A stretch of DNA of 64,000 bases, taken from Prevotella sp. UBA3675 (GTDB lineage: Bacteria > Bacteroidota > Bacteroidia > Bacteroidales > Bacteroidaceae). The DNA lies in assembly GCA_002372235.1 (NCBI GenBank), contig DFJI01000010.1, positions 47,899 through 111,898 of the forward strand, read 5' to 3'. A program made the translations under genes and the position numbers. Numbering within the stretch: position 1 is the first letter of the stretch; each line of letters starts with the position of its first letter. The notes beneath the pieces were generated by a model. That model was not told the DNA's origin, ran no database searches, and saw only the letters and a list, made by a program, of their open reading frames with translations. Shown here one piece after another: positions 59,249-64,000 of the stretch.

Positions 59249-59979
59249 TTTGCAGCCTCCTCTACTTTAGCTTCTGCCTGAGCAGATTTCATTTCTTTTA
59301 CAAACTCCTCAGGCACATCAGTGACTACGATAGCCTCGCGCCTGTGATCGTTCAGTTTCTCCCGGAACGTCAGCTCCTCGTTCGACACGCCGAGTGCCTT
59401 CTCGTCAGCCGTCTGCTTGTGGTTGGCACCACCGAAGAATTTCTCTACCTTCACCTTACGCTGCAGCTGCATCATGCCATACATGATGGCCTCCGGACGG
59501 GGAGGACAGCCAGGGATGAACACATCGACAGGCACGATTTCCTCGATGCCCTGCACCACGTGATAGCTCGACTTGAAAGGACCGCCGCTGATGGCGCAGC
59601 CACCTACAGCCACAACATACTTAGGTTCTGCCATCTGGTCGTAGAGTCGCTTCAAGGCAGGAGCCATTTTGTGGGTGATGGTTCCGGCACACATGATAAG
59701 GTCGGCCTGACGGGGAGAGTTACGTGTCACCTCGAAGCCGAACCGGGCAAAGTCGTAGCGCGAGCAGCCACAGGCCATGAACTCGATACCACAGCAGGAA
59801 GTAGCAAAGGTGAGTGACCAAAGCGAGTTGCTGCGTCCCCAGTTAATGAGCTGGTCGAGTGTGCCAGTCACCACGTTGACGCCCCCCTCATGGAGCTCGT
59901 CAACAATCTTCTCCAACGATTCGTTGTCTTTCCACTCCTCGTAGGGAATACTCTTGATGTGCGGTTTTCTTACTTCCAT
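59245..59979 (-). CDS. nuoB: NADH-quinone oxidoreductase subunit B
   Basis: 244 residues from MEVRKPHIKSIPYEEW; the open frame runs on into nuoA but the family start is here, overlapping nuoA by 10 bases. Cluster N2 ligands lie in ATSCCGIEFMACG, VAVGGCAISGG and PGCPPRPEA. The C-terminus has an extra charged tail of about 60 residues (DEKALGVSNEELTFREKL onward) beyond the core family length. Confidence 0.95.
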   Translation of the reverse strand: MEVRKPHIKSIPYEEWKDNESLEKIVDELHEGGVNVVTGTLDQLINWGRSNSLWSLTFATSCCGIEFMACGCSRYDFARFGFEVTRNSPRQADLIMCAGTITHKMAPALKRLYDQMAEPKYVVAVGGCAISGGPFKSSYHVVQGIEEIVPVDVFIPGCPPRPEAIMYGMMQLQRKVKVEKFFGGANHKQTADEKALGVSNEELTFREKLNDHRREAIVVTDVPEEFVKEMKSAQAEAKVEEAAK

Positions 59980-60320
59980 TCCAAGTCTCCTTTCCGCCAG
60001 GCGTAAGCGAGACCCAGCACTAACACTACCAAGAAGAAGCCGATAGACAGCAGAGCCATCGTCCCGAACTCCTTCACTACTACAGCCCATGGATACAGAA
60101 ACACCGTTTCCACATCGAACATGAGGAACAGGATGGCGAAGAGGTAGAAGCCTATCGACACGGGCAGCCACGAAGTGCCGCGTGTGGGGATGCCACTCTC
60201 ATAAGGCTCACCTTTTTGCTTCGCATAAGACCGAGGTCCTATCAGCTTCGCAATCACGTAAGCCGCTACCACCAGTGTAATAGCCGTCAGCAAGACGGTA
60301 ATTAACAATGTGAAATTCAT
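59970..60320 (-). CDS. nuoA: NADH-quinone oxidoreductase subunit A
   Basis: 116 residues, three helices. KGEPYESGIPTRGTSW and ILFLMFDVETVFLYPWAVV are the NuoA signatures. First gene of the operon; the promoter is about 85 bases upstream. Confidence 0.95.
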   Translation of the reverse strand: MNFTLLITVLLTAITLVVAAYVIAKLIGPRSYAKQKGEPYESGIPTRGTSWLPVSIGFYLFAILFLMFDVETVFLYPWAVVVKEFGTMALLSIGFFLVVLVLGLAYAWRKGDLEWK

Positions 60321-60404
60321 AAAGTTTATAAAAAGTTGTTATAACAATATTGTTTGCATGCTTTTTTCTGATGCCAACTCCTCACGGGGTTGTCAGAATG
60401 CGTG

Positions 60405-60437
60405 CAAAGGTACAAAAATAAATGCAAACTCTTCACA
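60405..60437 (-). promoter_or_regulatory. putative promoter of the nuo operon
   Basis: TACCTTTG (60412-60405) is an exact -7 box; TGTG (60437-60434), one mismatch from TTTG, lies 21 bases upstream. The leader to nuoA is about 80 bases. Confidence 0.5.
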
Positions 60438-60485
60438 TAATTATCACTTTTTTCCAAATCTTTTAAAAAAAACGCTCTTGGTGAA

Positions 60486-60525
60486 AACGTCAGTCACAAA
60501 GAGTAGGAACGTCAGTCATAAAAAG
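60486..60525. repeat. short direct repeat near the DUF4890 terminator
   Basis: AACGTCAGTCACAAAGAG (60486) and AACGTCAGTCATAAAAAGAG (60509). No gene; the second copy runs into the terminator stem. Confidence 0.6.
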
Positions 60526-60566
60526 AGAATAAGCCATTCACCCGGAGTGTCTGGCTTATTCTCTTT
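60521..60566 (-). terminator. terminator of the DUF4890 gene
   Basis: A perfect 15-bp stem, AAAGAGAATAAGCCA (60522-60536) with 60552-60566, then TTTTTATG on the minus strand, 15 bases beyond the stop. Confidence 0.88.
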
Positions 60567-60580
60567 CAGTAGAATACAAT

Positions 60581-61069
60581 TCATTTATTATCGAAATTCC
60601 TATGTTGGTTTCCTCTACGCTGCGGCCCGCGCTTCATCATCTTTTCCTTATCGGCCTGATAGGCAGCATACTGCTGTTCTGTAAGGATGGTCTTCAGCTG
60701 GGCATCATATTCTTCCATCTTTTTCTTCATCGCCTCAAAATCGCCTCTGGCCTGCATTCCTTTTACTTCTTTGCGCTTCAGGCTGTCGGCGGCTTGTGGC
60801 TTCACCCTATCCTCAGCTGAACGCATGCCCTGATGCCGTCTGCCTCCGCGAGGCCCCATTGGCCGCATGTCGGCATATTTCTTGTTCAGTTCCAACAGCT
60901 TGGCTGACTGCTCCTCGTTCAGGCTGTATCTCTTCACCATGTCATCAGTGCGTCGCTGGGCCATCTGCTCCGTCGTCATCTGTTTGCGCTCTGCTTTGTT
61001 CTCGTCTTGTGCCATTGCGCTGGTCGAAATCATGAAGACTGCGGCCAGGGCCATTATCATCTTTTTCAT
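60581..61069 (-). CDS. DUF4890 periplasmic protein (Spy/CpxP-like)
   Basis: 162 residues with a signal peptide (1-20, ending AMAQ). The mature protein is helical, very rich in Lys, Arg, Glu, Met and Gln, with LNEEQSAKLLELNKKYADM and LTEQQYAAYQADKEKM in the pattern of Spy/CpxP LTxxQ repeats, and Gly/Arg/Met-rich spacer. It may be a periplasmic chaperone or metal-stress protein. Single-gene unit with a strong terminator. Confidence 0.85.
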   Translation of the reverse strand: MKKMIMALAAVFMISTSAMAQDENKAERKQMTTEQMAQRRTDDMVKRYSLNEEQSAKLLELNKKYADMRPMGPRGGRRHQGMRSAEDRVKPQAADSLKRKEVKGMQARGDFEAMKKKMEEYDAQLKTILTEQQYAAYQADKEKMMKRGPQRRGNQHRNFDNK

Positions 61070-61189
61070 AATTGTAAACTTTTAATTCGTTATACTTCCG
61101 TTTTGTCACTCTTTTTAAGTTGCAACTGTATAATTGATGTGTCAAAAGTTCAAAAGTTTAATTCGAGGAACAAAAAAAATTACGATTTT

Positions 61190-61220
61190 ATTGACAATCG
61201 CGTATTTTTTTATATTTTTG
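61190..61220 (+). promoter_or_regulatory. putative promoter of the DUF4230 pair
   Basis: TTG (61191-61193) stands at the -33 position, 19 bases before TATTTTTG (61213-61220). The start codon at 61245 is 24 bases beyond, which rules out the upstream in-frame ATG at 61134. Confidence 0.55.
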
Positions 61221-61244
61221 CATAGTTATTATCCATTTTCCGAC

Positions 61245-61925
61245 ATGAACAGGACTTGTTTCATCATTCCATTTTTGTTTTGCGCCTTGTTGCTGACAGG
61301 GTGTGGGGACAAGGAAGTTGCCCCTCCTCCTGCCGAAGAGCAGCCTATCGACACCTTGCAAACGATTCTGCTGAAGGCTCAACAGTGTTCACGACTCTAT
61401 ACCACCGAATTTCATATCCACAAGATAGTGACTTACGACGACTTGATCAGCGTAAGCGGCAAGCTGTTCAATCAAGACTACAACCTCCGTCTGCCCGTAG
61501 GCCATCGGAAGGTGGCCTTCCCGATGGATGCCACGCTGAAGGGCTATATTGATATGGAACAACTGACTCCAGAGAACTTTACCCGCGACGGAGAGCGACT
61601 CACCATCACGCTGCCCAATCCACAGGTGATGATGACCGCTACGAAGATTGACCAAGCCGGTGTGAGAGAATACGTCTCGCTCACCAGAGCGCATTTCAGC
61701 GACCACGAACTCAGCGAACTGGAGCATCAGGGACGCGAAGCCATCATCCGGCAGATACCCGACTACGGCATTGCCGAACAAGCACGCATAAACGCGGCTC
61801 GACTGCTCATACCACTGGCTACGCAGTTGGGGTTCCAGGAGGAAAACGTGACAATTGTTTTCTCTGACGACTTCAAGCCCGAATCACTTACCAAACTTGT
61901 CAAACTCAACACTTCAGGACAATGA
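61245..61925 (+). CDS. DUF4230 lipoprotein
   Basis: 226 residues from MNRTCFIIPFLFCALLLTGC, a lipoprotein signal with acylated Cys20. The frame is open upstream to 61134, but the promoter and the lipobox fix this start. The mature domain (about 45-215) matches DUF4230, an envelope family of unknown function. It overlaps the next DUF4230 gene by 4 bases (ATGA). The two are probably partners in the envelope. Confidence 0.82.
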   Translation: MNRTCFIIPFLFCALLLTGCGDKEVAPPPAEEQPIDTLQTILLKAQQCSRLYTTEFHIHKIVTYDDLISVSGKLFNQDYNLRLPVGHRKVAFPMDATLKGYIDMEQLTPENFTRDGERLTITLPNPQVMMTATKIDQAGVREYVSLTRAHFSDHELSELEHQGREAIIRQIPDYGIAEQARINAARLLIPLATQLGFQEENVTIVFSDDFKPESLTKLVKLNTSGQ

Positions 61926-62524
61926 CGATCAAACGTACCATCAAGTTCTATGCCCTCTGCGCCCTGCTGCTCATCATCGTGCTCTTCGTCTTGTGGCAGC
62001 ACCTGAGGAGTACCACGCTCTTTAGTGCCCACATCGAAGAAAACAAGATTGACATCACGCCCCAACAGATTACCTCCATCAAGGAGATCGGGCAATGGGA
62101 ATTTCTCTCCATCAGTGAAGAAGAACTCGTCGATACCACCCGGAAGGGCATCTTCTCCGACGACCATCTCGTCAGGATCTATAAAGGTACGCTCCGCTTG
62201 GGCATCGACCTGAAAGAGCTCAGCGAGCAGAATGTCTTCATTCAGAACGACACGTTGTTCATGACTTTGCCGCCCATCAAGCTTTTAGACGAACATTTCA
62301 TTGACGAAGCCAACACACGTTCCTTCCATGAGACGGGCAAGTGGAAGCCTGCCGACCGCGAACGCATGTATCAGAAGGCACAGCTGATGATGAAACAACG
62401 CGCACTCACCTCAGAAAACTATCAGAATGCCAAAGACTACGGGGAATCACAAATCACCGACCTCATGAACAACATGGGATTCTCTCATGTGGTCATCACT
62501 TTCGAAGAGGCGTCTGCCCAATGA
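61922..62524 (+). CDS. second DUF4230 protein, membrane-anchored
   Basis: 200 residues with an uncleaved N-terminal helix (about 9-25; YALCALLLIIVLFVLW). The rest is a DUF4230 domain like that of the lipoprotein upstream (SISEEELVDTTRKGIFS, TLFMTLPPIKLLD, MNNMGFSHVVITFEE). Duplicate genes side by side, one a lipoprotein and one membrane-anchored. Its 3' end overlaps the convergent trmO by 29 bases. Confidence 0.82.
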   Translation: MTIKRTIKFYALCALLLIIVLFVLWQHLRSTTLFSAHIEENKIDITPQQITSIKEIGQWEFLSISEEELVDTTRKGIFSDDHLVRIYKGTLRLGIDLKELSEQNVFIQNDTLFMTLPPIKLLDEHFIDEANTRSFHETGKWKPADRERMYQKAQLMMKQRALTSENYQNAKDYGESQITDLMNNMGFSHVVITFEEASAQ

Positions 62525-63179
62525 CCTGCACCTTGCCGTCGGCCACCTTGAAACGCACATCCCTGCCTGCATAGGGCATTCCGTAGATGCGCTCTGCATC
62601 ATGATGATACTGTGGACGCGGATCGAGCGAAAGCACCTCGCGCAGTCCCTGCAACTCTTCTGCCGTGAAGTTGGCAGCCACTTCCTGCGGAATGTCAACT
62701 TCCAGACTTTTCCATTCTTTCTCATCTACGAAGCCACTCTGTGCCTCAGGATGACTGTCGGCATAGCGCACGTAGGGCTTCACGTCATAGATGGGTGTTC
62801 CGTCCATCAGGTCGGCACCCTGCACATAAATGACCGGCCCTAAGTGTGGATGCATCTCTATATTTATTATATGTACGCACGTAAGGCCGAGACCATTCGG
62901 ACGAAAGGGCGAACGCGAGGCAAACACCCCTACCCGCTCGTTGCCTCCCAACCGAGGCGGACGAACCGTCAGTCCTGCGGCATCGTGCCGATTGGCAGAG
63001 AAGCCCCATATCAGCCACAGATGACTGAACGACTCCAGCCCTCTCACAGCCTCGGCTTGCCGATAAGCTGGCTCAAAAACGATTTGTCCCAGCAAAGATG
63101 TGGCTAAGCCCCCCTGACGGGGAACACCGAATTTCGACGTAAGCGGTGAGTGGAAGCGAGCTATCGGTTCAATCTGCAT
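62496..63179 (-). CDS. trmO: tRNA-Thr (t6A37) N6-methyltransferase
   Basis: 227 residues of the TsaA/TrmO beta-barrel family. FHSPLTSKFGVPRQGGLA is near 9-26, then FSHLWLIWGFS and VRPPRLGGNERVGVFASRSPFRPNGLGLT (in parts), the SAM-binding RSPFRPN signature, and a C-terminal domain. It methylates t6A in tRNA-Thr to m6t6A. Start codon and upstream bases are part of a 37-base duplication shared with the end of fetB. 39 bases after fetB. Confidence 0.93.
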   Translation of the reverse strand: MQIEPIARFHSPLTSKFGVPRQGGLATSLLGQIVFEPAYRQAEAVRGLESFSHLWLIWGFSANRHDAAGLTVRPPRLGGNERVGVFASRSPFRPNGLGLTCVHIINIEMHPHLGPVIYVQGADLMDGTPIYDVKPYVRYADSHPEAQSGFVDEKEWKSLEVDIPQEVAANFTAEELQGLREVLSLDPRPQYHHDAERIYGMPYAGRDVRFKVADGKVQVIGQTPLRK

Positions 63180-63232
63180 TTCAATAGAGGAAACAGGCTA
63201 TCGGTTCAATCTGTATGTTCAATAAAGGAAAC
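63160..63232. repeat. two copies of a 36-base direct repeat at the fetB/trmO junction
   Basis: Copy 63160-63194 and copy 63197-63232 differ at a few bases (GCTATCGGTTCAATCTG and AGGAAAC are identical). The first covers the trmO start, the second covers the fetB stop. Confidence 0.85.
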
Positions 63233-63980
63233 GTCCTGAAGCATCAAACAAAGAGCGGTCCACCAGAACGATGGTGAGCAAAGTGGCCATCACGCTCACC
63301 CACAGCCCCACCAACGACAATGCCGCCACCACTACAGCAGCCGCCAAAGGCGAAGCGCCCCCCATCAGCAATCCTACGAAGAACAAGGGCGGAGCCAGTA
63401 CCAGCGGTCCCGTCAAAGGACGGATTCCTCCCATCACCGCAGCCCTCAGCGAGCGACGCACGCTGGGCAGGGTGGCCTCAACGTGAGTGGCCCCGTTGGC
63501 CAGCAGATATTGGCAATGCTCCTGTGTATGTCGGAGACTTGATACATAGGTCCGCAATGCTGAGGACACGGATGGTATGACTTGGGCCGCGATGCTCGAC
63601 AAGACCGTGAGTATTAAGACACTATGCGAAATATTGACAAGCAGCGACATCATGCCCAGTCCTATGCCCATTCCTGCCAACAGCGAGAGAGAAAGCGGAA
63701 GGAAGAACGGACGAAGGGAGAGGTGGCCCTTGCGAATCGAGAAATATGAGACCGACAGCACCAGAAGAACCGCCCATATCACGTCAACCCACCAGAGGTT
63801 CAACTTCAGCACCCCCCACATCAGCGCTGCTACGAAAGCAACACTCAGAAGGAAATATACCGACACACGCCACACGCGCGTCATGAGCCTGCGATCAATA
63901 ACAGAGAACAGCGCGACAACCGTCAGCAACAGTACCACGGTTGCCACAATTCCCCAAAGCGAAATATCAGAAATCAGCAT
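63219..63980 (-). CDS. fetB: FetB-family ABC transporter permease
   Basis: 253 residues with about 7 helices of the UPF0014/FetB family: AMWGVLKL-type helix, SISHSV-like segment, IPSVSSALRTYVSSLRHTQEH (about 132-152) and APPLFFVGLLMGGASPLAAA. FetB pairs with the ATPase FetA in an efflux system that lowers iron toxicity. No fetA is seen before the window ends 20 bases upstream, so it may lie to the right. The stop lies inside the duplication shared with trmO. Confidence 0.85.
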   Translation of the reverse strand: MLISDISLWGIVATVVLLLTVVALFSVIDRRLMTRVWRVSVYFLLSVAFVAALMWGVLKLNLWWVDVIWAVLLVLSVSYFSIRKGHLSLRPFFLPLSLSLLAGMGIGLGMMSLLVNISHSVLILTVLSSIAAQVIPSVSSALRTYVSSLRHTQEHCQYLLANGATHVEATLPSVRRSLRAAVMGGIRPLTGPLVLAPPLFFVGLLMGGASPLAAAVVVAALSLVGLWVSVMATLLTIVLVDRSLFDASGRFLY

Positions 63981-64000
63981 ATCCGTTATTATTACAATTC

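Overview
The window looks like a chromosomal segment of a Bacteroidota species, most likely Prevotellaceae (Prevotella, Segatella or Xylanibacter type). The evidence is: families largely confined to this phylum (DUF5103, DUF4295, DUF4251, DUF4890, DUF3127, DUF4230), a serine palmitoyltransferase, an 11-subunit-type complex I operon with a fused NuoCD and no NuoEFG, a NUDIX-type arabinose regulator, and many promoters of the Bacteroidota form TTTG-N19/20-TAnnTTTG. The genus is an inference.

Layout. 1-6.1 kb: mannonate dehydratase and an SDR reductase (hexuronate catabolism), a DUF5103 protein, and a convergent membrane-bound propeller/AraC regulator that lacks a kinase. 6.3-12.5 kb: tRNA-Pro, serine palmitoyltransferase divergent from a lipid kinase, a NUDIX hydrolase, a tiny Cys-rich membrane protein, tRNA-Cys, a patatin-like lipase, trmD and trpS. 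12.5-20.1 kb: MscS channel, DnaQ-like exonuclease, dnaN, DUF3127, then DUF4295-rpmG-rpmB and cinA-tsaD. 20.2-27.8 kb: an arabinose cluster (galM, SSS symporter, NUDIX regulator, araD, unknown, then unknown, araA) with a terminator and a new promoter in its middle and no ribulokinase.

28.0-34.3 kb is the accessory part. It holds an HU-like protein, a long inverted repeat, a DUF6371 zinc-ribbon/TOPRIM protein, a RepA-like ATPase, a cluster of five ACGTGTACCT repeats, an unknown protein, a D12-class adenine methyltransferase and a NotI-fold restriction endonuclease. I read it as the replication module of a decayed mobile element next to a newly acquired restriction-modification operon. No integrase is visible.

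34.4-49.8 kb: DUF4375, smpB, metH (short form), a HAD phosphatase, a DigH-like glycosidase, a Rid-family protein, then a minus-strand run of sigma factor, EEP nuclease, POT transporter, outer-membrane barrel, periplasmic binding protein and TPR histidine kinase, and a DUF4251 lipoprotein. 49.9-60.4 kb: nuoA-B-CD-H-I-J-K-L-M-N, from a promoter near 60.4 kb to a strong terminator near 49.9 kb. 60.5-64 kb: DUF4890, two DUF4230 proteins, trmO and fetB.

A recurring theme is short tandem repeats that touch coding sequence: a 9-bp family in metH, at the nuoL 3' end and in the nuoI/nuoH gap; a 7-bp run inside nuoN; and partial duplications of gene ends after the HAD gene and at fetB/trmO. The most noteworthy items are the NotI-fold restriction endonuclease paired with an adenine methyltransferase and an unknown third protein, the iteron-like cluster beside it, the kinase-less propeller-AraC regulator, and the invading 9-bp repeats.
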